Positions 47,731 through 56,865 of a stretch of DNA of 64,000 nucleotides are shown piece after piece. Below the pieces are notes generated by a model. That model worked only from the letters and a program-made list of their open reading frames with translations. It did not search any database and was not told the DNA's origin. A program made the translations under genes and the position numbers. The stretch comes from Candidatus Aphodovivens avistercoris (GTDB lineage Bacteria; Actinomycetota; Coriobacteriia; Coriobacteriales; Eggerthellaceae). Location: NCBI GenBank assembly GCA_018710945.1, contig DVIW01000012.1, positions 1-64,000 of the forward strand, in the 5' to 3' direction. The first letter of the stretch is position 1; each line of letters starts with the position of its first letter.

Positions 47731-49266
47731 ATGCAACGAGAGGCAGGCAAGACGCGCGGCGGCGCGGCGGCGGAACGCGGCGCGGAGGCACCGGCATGCG
47801 GCGGCACCCAAACGCAGGCCGAAGCCTCGTGGGCCGACAGGATGCGCATGCCGGCGGAGAACGGCGGGCGGGCGTACCTGTGCATCGACCTGAAAAGCTT
47901 CTACGCCTCGGTGGAGTGCGTCGCGCACGGGCTGGACCCGCTTTCCACCAACCTGGTGGTGGCCGATCCCTCGCGCGGCCGCACCACCATCTGCCTGGCC
48001 GTCTCGCCCGCCTTGAAAGGGCGCGGCGTGCGCAACCGCTGCCGCCTCTTCGAGATACCCGAGGGCATCGACTACGTGACGGCCCGGCCGCGCATGCGCC
48101 GCTACATGGAGGTGTCGGCGCGCATCTACGCCATCTACCTGCGCTACCTCTCGCCCGACGACATCCACGTGTACTCCATCGACGAGTGCTTCATCGACAT
48201 CACGCCCTACCTGGAGCTTTACGGGAAAACGCCCCGCCAGCTGGCGCGCATGCTGATAGACGAGGTGCTGGCCGGAACGGGCATCACCGCCACCGCCGGC
48301 ATCGGCACGAACCTGTTTCTGGCGAAGGTGGCGCTCGACATCGCCGCAAAGCACGCCGACGGCGGCATCGGCGTGCTGGACGAGGCCGCGTTCAAGCGCA
48401 CCATCTGGCGCCACCGCCCCATCACCGACGTGTGGGGCATCGGGCCGGGCATCGCGCGGCGCCTGGCGAAGTACGGCGCGCACGACCTGCGCGACGTGGC
48501 CCGCATGAACGAGCGCACCCTCTACCGCGAGTTCGGGAAGAACGCCGAGTTCCTCATCGACCACGCCTGGGGGCAGGAGCCCTGCACCATCGCCGAGATA
48601 CACGCCTACCGGCCCAAGGGCCATTCCCTGGTGAACGGCCAGGTGCTGCCAGGCGACTACGCCGCCGCCGACGCGCGCATGGTGCTGCGCGAGATGGTGG
48701 ACGCCAGCGTGCTGGACCTGCTGCAGCGGGGGGTGGCGGCAGGGCGCATCGGGCTGCACCTGGGCTACGCGCGCCCGAACGCGAAAGCGGGCGCCGTGCG
48801 CGAGACCGCGGAGGGCGGCCTGCAGGCGGCCGACCTGACGGCGGCGGGCGCGGTGCGCAGCAGGCGGGGCGAAAGCGCGGTGGTGTTCGAGGGCGAGCAC
48901 GGCAAGCGCTTCGCCGACGGGCGCTTCGGGGCGGGCGCGGGCGCCGTCGAGCGCAAGCTGCCCCACCCCACGAACTCGTTCAAGCAGCTCGCCGCGGCGT
49001 TCGACGCGCTGTTCGACGAGACAGCCGACGCATCGCGCCCCATCCGCCGCATCAGCATCGGGTTCTCCGACCTCATCCCCGAAGGGCTTGCCACACCCAG
49101 CCTGTTCGAGGATGCGGAGGGGCAGCAAACCGAGCGGCGGGTGCAGGACGCCGTGTTGGCCGTGAAGCGGAAGTTCGGGAAGAACGCGCTGCTGAAGGGC
49201 ACCAGCCTCAAAGAGAAGGCCACGGCGCGCGAGCGCAACGAGCAGATAGGAGGCCACCATGCCTGA
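47731..49266 (+). CDS. Y-family translesion DNA polymerase (UmuC/DinB-like)
   Basis: 511 aa. After a 45-residue low-complexity N terminus come the catalytic motifs YLCIDLKSFYASVE (Asp53) and YSIDECFIDIT (Asp151, Glu152), a fingers segment SRGRTTICLAVSPALKGRG, the helix-hairpin-helix thumb (VWGIGPGIARRLAKYG) and a little-finger domain interrupted by an Ala/Gly/Arg-rich insert (about 375-420). Copies damaged DNA during the SOS response, as the LexA box indicates. A start at a later ATG is possible. Confidence 0.92.
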   Translation: MQREAGKTRGGAAAERGAEAPACGGTQTQAEASWADRMRMPAENGGRAYLCIDLKSFYASVECVAHGLDPLSTNLVVADPSRGRTTICLAVSPALKGRGVRNRCRLFEIPEGIDYVTARPRMRRYMEVSARIYAIYLRYLSPDDIHVYSIDECFIDITPYLELYGKTPRQLARMLIDEVLAGTGITATAGIGTNLFLAKVALDIAAKHADGGIGVLDEAAFKRTIWRHRPITDVWGIGPGIARRLAKYGAHDLRDVARMNERTLYREFGKNAEFLIDHAWGQEPCTIAEIHAYRPKGHSLVNGQVLPGDYAAADARMVLREMVDASVLDLLQRGVAAGRIGLHLGYARPNAKAGAVRETAEGGLQAADLTAAGAVRSRRGESAVVFEGEHGKRFADGRFGAGAGAVERKLPHPTNSFKQLAAAFDALFDETADASRPIRRISIGFSDLIPEGLATPSLFEDAEGQQTERRVQDAVLAVKRKFGKNALLKGTSLKEKATARERNEQIGGHHA

Positions 49267-49642
49267 GGAAGCCGACGGGCGAAGCGCCGCGGGCAGCTGG
49301 GAGGAATGGTGCGCGTCAGTGGGCGCGGCGGCGGGCGCGGCGGCGGGCGCGGCGGGGCGGCACAGCGGGACGACGGCGCCCGCAGCGGCCTGGCGCGGCG
49401 AAACGTTGCCGGCGGCAGCCCAAGCCCGCAACGCGGCGCCGCAGGCCGCCTGCCGCGAGCAGCCGGCGGACGACCTGCCGCAACGGCCCCACCGCGCCGT
49501 GCCGCATCCCGACCGGGCGCGCCAGTTCATGCCCTTCGCCGCGCTGCGCGGCTACCACGAGCTGGTGCAGGAGGAGGAACGCGCCGCCCGGGCCCGCCAC
49601 GCCGATCGCGGAACGGCAGAGCCGGGCTTTTCGCTATACTAG
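49259..49642 (+). CDS. YolD-like partner of the Y-family polymerase
   Basis: 127 aa, overlapping the polymerase stop. The C-terminal motif DRARQFMPFAALRGYHELVQ is the hallmark of the small proteins that accompany DinB/UmuC genes in Gram-positive bacteria. The N-terminal half is Ala/Gly low-complexity and includes three in-frame copies of a 12-bp repeat (49321-49356). Probably modulates or stabilises the polymerase. Confidence 0.78.
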   Translation: MPEEADGRSAAGSWEEWCASVGAAAGAAAGAAGRHSGTTAPAAAWRGETLPAAAQARNAAPQAACREQPADDLPQRPHRAVPHPDRARQFMPFAALRGYHELVQEEERAARARHADRGTAEPGFSLY

Positions 49643-49720
49643 ACAGTTGCGCGCGCGGACAGCCGCGGCGCTTGGCCGCCGACGACGTGCGCGTCGGCCG
49701 ACACGCAGGGGAAAGAGGCT

Positions 49721-50998
49721 ATGGAAACGCGAAACGAAGCACTGCAGGCCGCGCTGCGCCACTACGACGGCGTGCGCGACACCTACGTGGAAGCGCTCAA
49801 GGACAAGGGCATCGCCTTCGCCGAACCCGGCACGGGCGACGACGTGCACTGCGCCCTGCGCGGCAGGCTGCGCCAACGCGGCGCGCGGTTCTGCAACGCC
49901 GGCGCCAGCATCCGCGTGGGATGGGTGTCGGAAGCCTGCGTCGAATGCACGGGCAACCGCGGCAGCGAGACGTTCTCCACCACGTTCAAGTGCCACCGCG
50001 ACTGCTACTTCTGCTTCAACCACAACCAGGCCGACTACGAGAAGTTCTTCCGCGAGGGCTGCCCGTGGGAAGAGGGGCTCGACCGCGCCTCGCACGCCTA
50101 CCAGAGCCTGGCCTGCCTGGGGCTGACCGGCGGCGAGCCGCTGCTGAACCTCGACGACACGCTGCGCTTCCTCAAACGCGCCGGCGAGCTGTTCCCCGCA
50201 ACCCACAAGCGCATGTACACCTCGGGCGACCTGCTGACCGAGGACGCCGCGCGGAAGCTGGGCGACGCGGGCCTGCAGGAGATCCGCTTCAGCGTGAAGA
50301 ACGACGACCCCGACGACGTGCAGGAGCGCGTGCTGGCCAACATGCAGCTGGCCGGCCGCTACATCCCCGACGTGATGGTGGAGATGCCCATCGTCCCCGG
50401 CACCGAGGACCAGATGAAGGCGCTCATGCGCCGCTTCGACGAGGCGGGCATCAAGGGCATGAACCTGCTGGAGTTCTGCTTCCCCTTCCACAACTGGGAC
50501 GAGTTCGCCCGCCGCGGGTTCGCGGTGCGCAACCCCCCGTTCGACGTGATGTACGACTACGGCTACTCCGGCGGCCTGCCCATCGCCGGCAGCGAGGAGC
50601 TGGCGCTGTCGCTGATGCTGTTCGCCCTGGACGAGGGGCTGTCGTTCGGCATGCACTACTGCTCGCTGGACAACAAGCACCGCAGCGAGATGCGCCAGAT
50701 GAACGAGCGCGCGGCGCACGCGCACCCCTGCTACCGCTTCGACGAGGGCGACTTCTTCCTGAAGACGGCGAAGGTGTACGGGTCCGACCGCGAGATGGCT
50801 CATGCCGTGCTGGCGGAGGCGGGCTGCGCCGACTTCCTGGCCGACGACGAGGAGGCGTCGCTGGCATTCCCCACGCGCTACCTGCCGCTTCTGGAGGGAA
50901 CGCCCGTCGAGCCCGTCTACTCGGTGAACGTGCTGGAGACGCGCGAGGACGGCAGCTACCTGCGCGAAGTGGCGCTTGAGCCCCTTCGGAAGGGCTAG
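49721..50998 (+). CDS. radical SAM protein, unknown substrate
   Basis: 425 aa. The iron-sulfur cluster motif is C91-HRD-C95-YF-C98, preceded by an unusual cysteine-bearing lead (EACVECTGNRGSETFSTTFK). LTGGEPLLN is the SAM-binding GGE motif. No SPASM or B12 domain is obvious; the C-terminal 100 residues are unassigned. GGGGAAAGAGG precedes the ATG. It follows the SOS polymerase pair by 78 bp and may have its own promoter (TATACT at about 49634). Confidence 0.86.
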   Translation: METRNEALQAALRHYDGVRDTYVEALKDKGIAFAEPGTGDDVHCALRGRLRQRGARFCNAGASIRVGWVSEACVECTGNRGSETFSTTFKCHRDCYFCFNHNQADYEKFFREGCPWEEGLDRASHAYQSLACLGLTGGEPLLNLDDTLRFLKRAGELFPATHKRMYTSGDLLTEDAARKLGDAGLQEIRFSVKNDDPDDVQERVLANMQLAGRYIPDVMVEMPIVPGTEDQMKALMRRFDEAGIKGMNLLEFCFPFHNWDEFARRGFAVRNPPFDVMYDYGYSGGLPIAGSEELALSLMLFALDEGLSFGMHYCSLDNKHRSEMRQMNERAAHAHPCYRFDEGDFFLKTAKVYGSDREMAHAVLAEAGCADFLADDEEASLAFPTRYLPLLEGTPVEPVYSVNVLETREDGSYLREVALEPLRKG

Positions 50999-51034
50999 CG
51001 GCCGCGCGTCGGCGGAAACGGGAAAGGACCAGCC

Positions 51035-51250
51035 ATGGCGAACATCAACGTGACCATCCGCATAGACGAGGACCTGAAGGAAGAGGCCGACAAGCTCTTC
51101 GACGATCTGGGCATGAGCTTCACCACGGCCATCAACGTGTTCGTGAAGCAGTCGCTGCGCGAGGGGCGCATCCCCTTCGAGATCACCACGGCTCCGCGCG
51201 CTGCGGGCTACGAGCATGCCGTGGTGGGGCTGGGCGAGGCCCAGCGCTAG
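51035..51250 (+). CDS. RelB/DinJ-family antitoxin-like protein, no toxin beside it
   Basis: 71 aa with the ribbon-helix-helix pattern NINVTIRIDEDLKEEADKLF, DLGMSFTTAINVFVKQSL and GRIPFEI, the standard RelB/DinJ start. The next gene is a spermidine-synthase-like protein, so a RelE/YafQ toxin is missing here. It may act as a lone regulator or pair with a distant toxin. Confidence 0.85.
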   Translation: MANINVTIRIDEDLKEEADKLFDDLGMSFTTAINVFVKQSLREGRIPFEITTAPRAAGYEHAVVGLGEAQR

Positions 51251-51256
51251 GCGCGC

Positions 51257-52165
51257 ATGGCGAAGCGGACGGGTCTGAGCCGCGACGAGAGCGGCCGGAG
51301 CGGCACGGGCGGCGGCAGCGGCGCGCCAGGCACGCGGCGACGCGCGGCAGGGGCGCTTTTCGGCCCGGAGGGGCTCGTCGGCGCGCTGGGACACTGGCGC
51401 GAGCGCGGCTTCCACCTGGTGCGCACCGCGCGCGGCTGGGCGGCGGTGTTCGAGGTCGAAGGCCCCGACGGCGACCCCGTGCGCGTGCTGGACGTGGGCG
51501 GCGCCTACCAATCGGCAACCTACCTGGGAAAACGGCGCTTCGAGCCCGTGTTCTCCTACTACCGGGCCTTCGACGCGGTCTTCGCCGCCGGCATCTCCGT
51601 GCGCCGCGTGCTGATGCTGGGCGCGGGAGGCTGCGCCTGGCCGAAGCATGCGGCGGCCAGCCATGCCGGGCTGACGGTGGACGCGGTTGAAGAGGACCCG
51701 CGCATCGCGGAGGCGGCGCGGCGCTTCTTCTTCGCCGGCGAGCTGGAGCGACCTTGCGCGGGACGGGGCGTTTTGAACCTCGTCGCCGCCGAGGGGCGCG
51801 CGTTTTTGGAGGGCGGTGCCGAGCCCTACGACGCCATCCTCAACGACGCGTTCTGCGGCGAGGAGCCGGCATTGCGGCTTGCCACCGTGGAGGCGGCGCA
51901 GGCCGTCGCACGGCGTCTGGCACCCGGCGGCCTCTACCTGGCGAACGTCGTCTCGCGCGACGGCGGCGCCGATTTGTCGTTCCTGCGCGGCGTCGTGGCC
52001 ACGCTTTCGCGCGTCTTCCCCACAGTGCAGGTGATTCCCTGCCCCGACCAGGATTTTTCTGACGAGGACAACTTCTTGGTGGCCGCCACCGCCGGACCCG
52101 CGCGCCTGCCCGGAGCGCTGCCCTACGACGCGGGCTTCCCCACCGCGCCGTTGCGCGACCGCTAG
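51257..52165 (+). CDS. spermidine-synthase-like methyltransferase-fold protein
   Basis: 302 aa. A Rossmann-like core: VLMLGAGGCAWPKHAA (SAM/dcSAM-binding loop), VDAVEEDPRIAEAARRFF, and YDAILNDAFCGEEPA in the polyamine-synthase position of the acidic active site. The N terminus is a basic low-complexity stretch. Could be an aminopropyltransferase or a methyltransferase; no polyamine gene is nearby. Convergent with dxr. Confidence 0.75.
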   Translation: MAKRTGLSRDESGRSGTGGGSGAPGTRRRAAGALFGPEGLVGALGHWRERGFHLVRTARGWAAVFEVEGPDGDPVRVLDVGGAYQSATYLGKRRFEPVFSYYRAFDAVFAAGISVRRVLMLGAGGCAWPKHAAASHAGLTVDAVEEDPRIAEAARRFFFAGELERPCAGRGVLNLVAAEGRAFLEGGAEPYDAILNDAFCGEEPALRLATVEAAQAVARRLAPGGLYLANVVSRDGGADLSFLRGVVATLSRVFPTVQVIPCPDQDFSDEDNFLVAATAGPARLPGALPYDAGFPTAPLRDR

Positions 52166-52303
52166 AACGGGCCGCAGCGGCAGGACTGAACGGGACCGGG
52201 CCGCCCGCGACGCGACCGCGCAAACGCCGACGGCAAGCGGCACCGCGCACAAATTGCAGTCAGGCGCAACGAACACGCCCGCGCGCCCCGCGCCAAAGCG
52301 CGC

Positions 52304-53533
52304 CTACCGCGCGCGTACCCACTCCCCGGCGACGCGCCGCGCCCAGGCGTCCACGGCCTCCAGCTGGTCAAGCCCCTCGACCCGCTGCACGCCGTCACGC
52401 TCGTGCGCGTCCATCGCGGCTTCCACGCAGGCGGCGATGTCCAGATACCCTATCGCGTCGTCCAGAAACGCCGCCACGGCCACCTCGTTCGCCGCGTTCA
52501 TCACGCAGGGCAGCGTGCCGCCGGTCGCGCCCGCATGGCGCGCCAGAGCCAGGCAGCGGAACGTGTCGGTGTCGGGCGCCGCGAACTCCAGCGACCCCAG
52601 CTTCGTGAAGTCGAGCGGCTCCACCGGCGCGTCCCAGCGCTCGGGATAGCTCAGGGCGTACTGGATGGGGATGCGCATGTCAGTGGTTCCCAGGTGCGCC
52701 TTCACGCTGCCGTCCGCGAACTCCACCATGGAATGAATGGCGCTCTGCGGCTGCACCACCACGCTGATGCGCTCGTAGGGCATGGCGAACAGGTGGTGCG
52801 CCTCAATGACCTCCAGCCCCTTGTTCATGAGCGTGGACGAGTCGATGGTTATCTTGGCGCCCATGTTCCACGTGGGATGCTTCAGCGCCTGGGCCGCCGT
52901 GACGTGGCGCAGCTCGTCGCGCGTGCGCCCGCGGAACGGGCCGCCCGATGCCGTCACCCACAGCCGCGCCACCTCGCGCTCGGCCTCGCCGATGAGGCAC
53001 TGGTAGATGGCGCCGTGCTCGGAGTCGATGGGCATGAGCGCGCCCGCCGGCCCGTTTTCGGGAGCCGTTCCCGCCGCGCGGCGCGCCGCGTCAACCTGGG
53101 CGGCCAGCGGCATGATGAGGTCGCCGCCCACCACGAGCGACTCCTTGTTCGCCAGCGCCAGCACCTTGCCCGCCGCCAGCGTCTCGTAGCTGGCGCGCAG
53201 CCCCGCCTCACCCACGAGCGCGTTCACCACCACGTCGGCTTCAGGCAGCCGCACCAGCTCGGCCACGGCCTGCGGCCCGAACCCCAGCGATCCCGCCGCG
53301 CCCGCCTGGGCGCGCAGCTCGTCGGCCACGGGCTCGCCCGCCAGCCGCTCGTCGCCTGCCGCCAGGTGCCGCACGCCCAGCGCGCGCGCCTGCGCCAGCA
53401 TCTCGGCAGCGCGCGTCCCGCACGCCAGCGCCACCACTTCCAGCTTGTCCGGATGCCGCCGCGCCACATCAAGCGTCTGCGTCCCGATGGATCCCGTGCA
53501 CCCTAAAACGACGATGCGCCTTCTACCCTGCAT
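52304..53533 (-). CDS. dxr: 1-deoxy-D-xylulose 5-phosphate reductoisomerase
   Basis: 409 aa. NADPH-binding VVLGCTGSIGTQTLDV at the N terminus, LALANKESLVVGGDL, LMPIDSEHGAIYQCL, then WVTASGGPFRG and MNAANEVAVAAFL: all Dxr hallmarks, including the metal ligands Asp and Glu of IDSEH. Second step of the MEP isoprenoid pathway. Last gene of the operon; start overlaps cdsA by 11 bp. Confidence 0.97.
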   Translation of the reverse strand: MQGRRRIVVLGCTGSIGTQTLDVARRHPDKLEVVALACGTRAAEMLAQARALGVRHLAAGDERLAGEPVADELRAQAGAAGSLGFGPQAVAELVRLPEADVVVNALVGEAGLRASYETLAAGKVLALANKESLVVGGDLIMPLAAQVDAARRAAGTAPENGPAGALMPIDSEHGAIYQCLIGEAEREVARLWVTASGGPFRGRTRDELRHVTAAQALKHPTWNMGAKITIDSSTLMNKGLEVIEAHHLFAMPYERISVVVQPQSAIHSMVEFADGSVKAHLGTTDMRIPIQYALSYPERWDAPVEPLDFTKLGSLEFAAPDTDTFRCLALARHAGATGGTLPCVMNAANEVAVAAFLDDAIGYLDIAACVEAAMDAHERDGVQRVEGLDQLEAVDAWARRVAGEWVRAR

Positions 53534-54491
53534 AAGGAATGCAACCTCCCGCCACCAGCAGCACCGCCGAGGTGATGGCCACCAGGAACAGCGAATCGCA
53601 GCGGTCCAGCAAACCGCCGTGGCCCGGCATGATGGTGCCCGAGTCCTTGAACCCCGAATTGCGCTTGATGCGGCTTTCCGCCAGATCGCCCAGCACGCCC
53701 GCAAGGCCGCACACGAGACCGAACAAAAGCGCCAGCGGGATGCTCATCGAAACGCCGGGGATGAACGAAAGCAGCGCCCAGAACAGCATCGATGCCACCA
53801 GCCCCGCGAAGAAGCCCTCCCAGCTCTTCTTCGGGCTGGTGCGCGGCGCCAGCTTGTGCTTGCCGAACTTGCGCCCGAACAGGTAGGCGAACGAGTCGTT
53901 GGCCCACACGCTCAAGAAGATGCCCAGCACCAGCAGCCCGCCCCACGGGTCGGGCAGCGCGCTGCGCACCACCACCAAGCCGGACAGCAGAAGCCCCGTG
54001 TAGGCCGCGCCGAAGAAGCTCACGCCCACATCGGCCACGCGCGCCCGCATCCAGAACACGTACCAGGCGATCAGCGCCACCAGAAGCGCCAGGCTCACGT
54101 ACACCACGCCGTCCATTCCCAGGAAGAACACGCTGGCGGGATACAGCACGGCACCGATGATGCCCAGCATCTCGTTGGGCAGCTTCGCGTCGGAGCGCAG
54201 CATGTAGTAGAACTCGCCGGCCGAGATGCCCGCCGTCAGCATGAGCAGAAGCAGCGTGGTCCACTCGTTCACCATGATGCACACCACCGACACGGCGATA
54301 TAGACGAAGCCCGTGCGGAAGCGCACCTGGATGTCGGTGGGGTTCTTCAGCTTCTCAGGGGTCTTGTCGTGCGCGAAGTCCTTCAGCTTCTGCTTGCGGC
54401 TGCGCTCTTCGGGGGAAACCTCCTGCGCAGGGGGCTCCTCCCCCCACGCGTGGCGCACCGCCGGCTTGACCTCCTCGCGCTTTTTCGGCAT
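53523..54491 (-). CDS. cdsA: phosphatidate cytidylyltransferase
   Basis: 322 aa. A 50-residue charged cytosolic start is followed by about eight membrane helices. The CDP-alcohol signature is near the C terminus: SRIKRNSGFKDSGTIMPGHG and GGLLDRCDS. Makes CDP-diacylglycerol for phospholipid synthesis. Confidence 0.95.
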   Translation of the reverse strand: MPKKREEVKPAVRHAWGEEPPAQEVSPEERSRKQKLKDFAHDKTPEKLKNPTDIQVRFRTGFVYIAVSVVCIMVNEWTTLLLLMLTAGISAGEFYYMLRSDAKLPNEMLGIIGAVLYPASVFFLGMDGVVYVSLALLVALIAWYVFWMRARVADVGVSFFGAAYTGLLLSGLVVVRSALPDPWGGLLVLGIFLSVWANDSFAYLFGRKFGKHKLAPRTSPKKSWEGFFAGLVASMLFWALLSFIPGVSMSIPLALLFGLVCGLAGVLGDLAESRIKRNSGFKDSGTIMPGHGGLLDRCDSLFLVAITSAVLLVAGGCIPYAG

Positions 54492-54494
54492 GCG

Positions 54495-55277
54495 CTACTT
54501 CACCGCCCCGAACCGGCGGTCGCGGCCCTGGAAGTCCAGCAGCGCGCGCAGAAAGTCGTAGCGGTTGAAGTCGGGCCACAGCACGTCGGTGCAGTAGAAC
54601 TCGGAGTAGGCGATCTGCCACAGCAGGAAGTTGGAGATGCGCATCTCGCCGGACGTGCGGATGACCAGATCAGGGTCGGGAATGTCGGCGGTGTAGAGGC
54701 TGCGGGCGATGGCCTGCTCGTCGATGGCCGAAAGCGGGTCGCGCCCTTCGGCCTGCGCCTGCAGCGCCTGGCCCACGCACGAGCGCACCGCCTGCACGAG
54801 CTCCTGGCGGGCGCCGTAGTTCACAGCCACCACCAGCGTCATGCCGGTGTTGTCGCGCGTCTGCTGCCACGCGTCCTCGAACGCCTGGCGCGTCTCGGCG
54901 GGAAGCGGCGACAGGTCGCCGATGGTGCGCACGCGCACGTTCTCTTCGTCAAGGCCGTCCACTTCGGCCAGCATCGTCTTGGCGAACAGGTCCATCAGCC
55001 CCACCACCTCGTCTTGGGGCCGCTTCCAGTTCTCCGTGGAGAACGAGTAGATGGTGAGGTAGCGCACGCCCACGTCGGACGCGCAGCGGATCGTCTCGCG
55101 CACGGCTTCGATGCCGGCCTTGTGCCCGCGCAGGCGGTTGAGCGCGCGCTTCTTCGCCCAGCGCCCGTTGCCGTCCATGATGACGGCCACGTGCTGCGGC
55201 ACGCGCTCCGCGTCAAGCCGCGCCGGGTCGAGCCCTGCCGGCGGATCCGGGAATATGTAGTCGAGAGGCTTGTTCAT
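54495..55277 (-). CDS. uppS: undecaprenyl diphosphate synthase
   Basis: 260 aa. VAVIMDGNGRWAKKR at the N terminus with the catalytic Asp, LTIYSFSTENWKRP, and RTSGEMRISNFLLWQ, AYSEFY near the C terminus. Synthesises the C55 lipid carrier for cell-wall precursors. ATG at 55277 was chosen by family length; an upstream ATG at 55325 has no better ribosome site. Confidence 0.96.
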   Translation of the reverse strand: MNKPLDYIFPDPPAGLDPARLDAERVPQHVAVIMDGNGRWAKKRALNRLRGHKAGIEAVRETIRCASDVGVRYLTIYSFSTENWKRPQDEVVGLMDLFAKTMLAEVDGLDEENVRVRTIGDLSPLPAETRQAFEDAWQQTRDNTGMTLVVAVNYGARQELVQAVRSCVGQALQAQAEGRDPLSAIDEQAIARSLYTADIPDPDLVIRTSGEMRISNFLLWQIAYSEFYCTDVLWPDFNRYDFLRALLDFQGRDRRFGAVK

Positions 55278-55517
55278 AGCACCCGCAATCGGACGGGGAC
55301 AACAGAGGCGGAGGCGAATCGCCATCGTTAAGAAAAGTCAAGGAAACCCCAGGTCGAAGCAATGCCAGCGAGAAGCGGCGAGGTGCCCTTTGATTCGCGG
55401 GACCGCGCGGGCGCCGCCCACGACGGGTGCGCACGTCCGCAGGATCGCGCGAGGCAGAGGCGCATCGCCGCTTCGCAGCGTCGGCCTGTTCAGTCGGCCT
55501 GCCGGCCGGCGGAACCT

Positions 55518-56075
55518 CTAGATCTCCATTACCTCGGCTTCCTTCTTCTTGAAGTGCTCGTCAACCTCGGCGATGAACTTGTCGGTGATCTTCTGGATCT
55601 CCGCCTGGCCGCGGCGGATGTCGTCCTCGGGCAGGCCCTCGTCCTTCACCGCGCGCTCGATGGCGGTGTTGGCGTCGCGGCGGATGTTGCGCACGGCCAC
55701 GCGCGCTTCCTCGGCGAACGCCTTGCACTGCTTCACCAGCTCGCGGCGGCGCTCCTCGGTGAGCGCGGGGAACGGCAGGCGGATGACCGAGCCGTCGTTG
55801 CTGGGCGTCACGCCCAGGTCGCTCTCCAGAATGGCGTGCTCGATGGCGCGCAGCGAGCCCTTGTCCCACGGCTCGATGACCAGCAGGTGCGCGTCGGGCG
55901 TCTTGATGCCCGCCAGCTGGTTCACCGGCGTGGGCACGCCGTAGTAGTCCACCTTGATGCGATCGAGCACCATCGCGTTTGCGCGGCCCGTGCGCACCGA
56001 GCCGAAGTTCTCGCCCAGCGCGGTGATGGCCTTCTTCATGCGCTCTTCGGCGCCCTGCAGGATGTCGTTGACCAT
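55518..56075 (-). CDS. frr: ribosome recycling factor
   Basis: 185 aa, family length. FGSVRTGRANAMVLDRIKVD, YYGVPTPVNQLAGIKTPDAH, RLPFPALTEERRRELVK and a VRNIRRDAN helix are diagnostic. Splits post-termination ribosomes. 240 bp separate it from uppS, a region with no recognised feature. Confidence 0.97.
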   Translation of the reverse strand: MVNDILQGAEERMKKAITALGENFGSVRTGRANAMVLDRIKVDYYGVPTPVNQLAGIKTPDAHLLVIEPWDKGSLRAIEHAILESDLGVTPSNDGSVIRLPFPALTEERRRELVKQCKAFAEEARVAVRNIRRDANTAIERAVKDEGLPEDDIRRGQAEIQKITDKFIAEVDEHFKKKEAEVMEI

Positions 56076-56148
56076 GGCAGTTCCCTTCCCCTTTCGCGCC
56101 GCCCCGCTTCGGCGGGCGGCATCGGCGCACGGCGGCGCCGCATCCGCT

Positions 56149-56865
56149 TTATTCTACCGTTGTTCCGACGTTTTCGCCCTTCAAAGCGCGGGAAATGTTG
56201 CCCTGCGTCGTCAGGTCGAACACGATCATGGGCATGTCGTTGTCCATGCACAGCGAGGTGGCCGTGGAGTCCATGACGTGCAGCTCCTTCGCCAGCACCT
56301 CCATGTAGGAGATGCGGTCGAAGCGCTTCGCGTCGGGGTTGGTCTTGGGGTCGCTGTCGTAAACGCCGTCCACCTTCGTGGCCTTCATCAGCACGTCCAC
56401 GTCCAGCTCGCACGCGCGCAGGGCGGCGGTGGTATCGGTGGTGAAGTAGGGGTTGCCCGTGCCGGCGGCCAGGATAACCACGTAGCCCTTCTCCAGCTGG
56501 CTGATGCAGCGGCGGCGGATGTAGGGCTCGGCCACTTCCTTCATGCTGATGGCGCTCTGCACGCGCGACACCATGCCGTGGCGTTCGAAGGCGTCCTGCA
56601 GCGCCAGCGCGTTCATGACGGTGGCCAGCATGCCGATGTAGTCGGCCTGGGCGCGGTCCATGCCCTCGGTGGCGCCGGACACGCCGCGGAAGATGTTGCC
56701 GCCGCCCACGACGATGGCCAGCTGCACGCCGTCGTGCACGATCTCCGCGATCTCGTCGGCCAGGTTGTCGACCACCTTCGGGTCGATGCCGTAGCCCAGA
56801 TCGCCCGCCAGCGCCTCGCCGGACAGCTTCAGCAGCACGCGCTTGTATTTGTACTCTTCAGACAT
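56149..56865 (-). CDS. pyrH: UMP kinase
   Basis: 238 aa. [29 protein letters not shown] and [17 protein letters not shown] are the family motifs. Phosphorylates UMP to UDP. Start ATG 56865 gives the usual length. Head gene of the visible operon; rpsB and tsf, which often precede it, are not here. Confidence 0.97.
   Translation of the reverse strand: MSEEYKYKRVLLKLSGEALAGDLGYGIDPKVVDNLADEIAEIVHDGVQLAIVVGGGNIFRGVSGATEGMDRAQADYIGMLATVMNALALQDAFERHGMVSRVQSAISMKEVAEPYIRRRCISQLEKGYVVILAAGTGNPYFTTDTTAALRACELDVDVLMKATKVDGVYDSDPKTNPDAKRFDRISYMEVLAKELHVMDSTATSLCMDNDMPMIVFDLTTQGNISRALKGENVGTTVE

Noticed and set aside
49321-49356. 12-bp tandem repeat as a phase-variation tract in the YolD-like gene
   Set aside because: The unit is a multiple of three and codes Ala/Gly filler, so copy changes would not switch the gene off.
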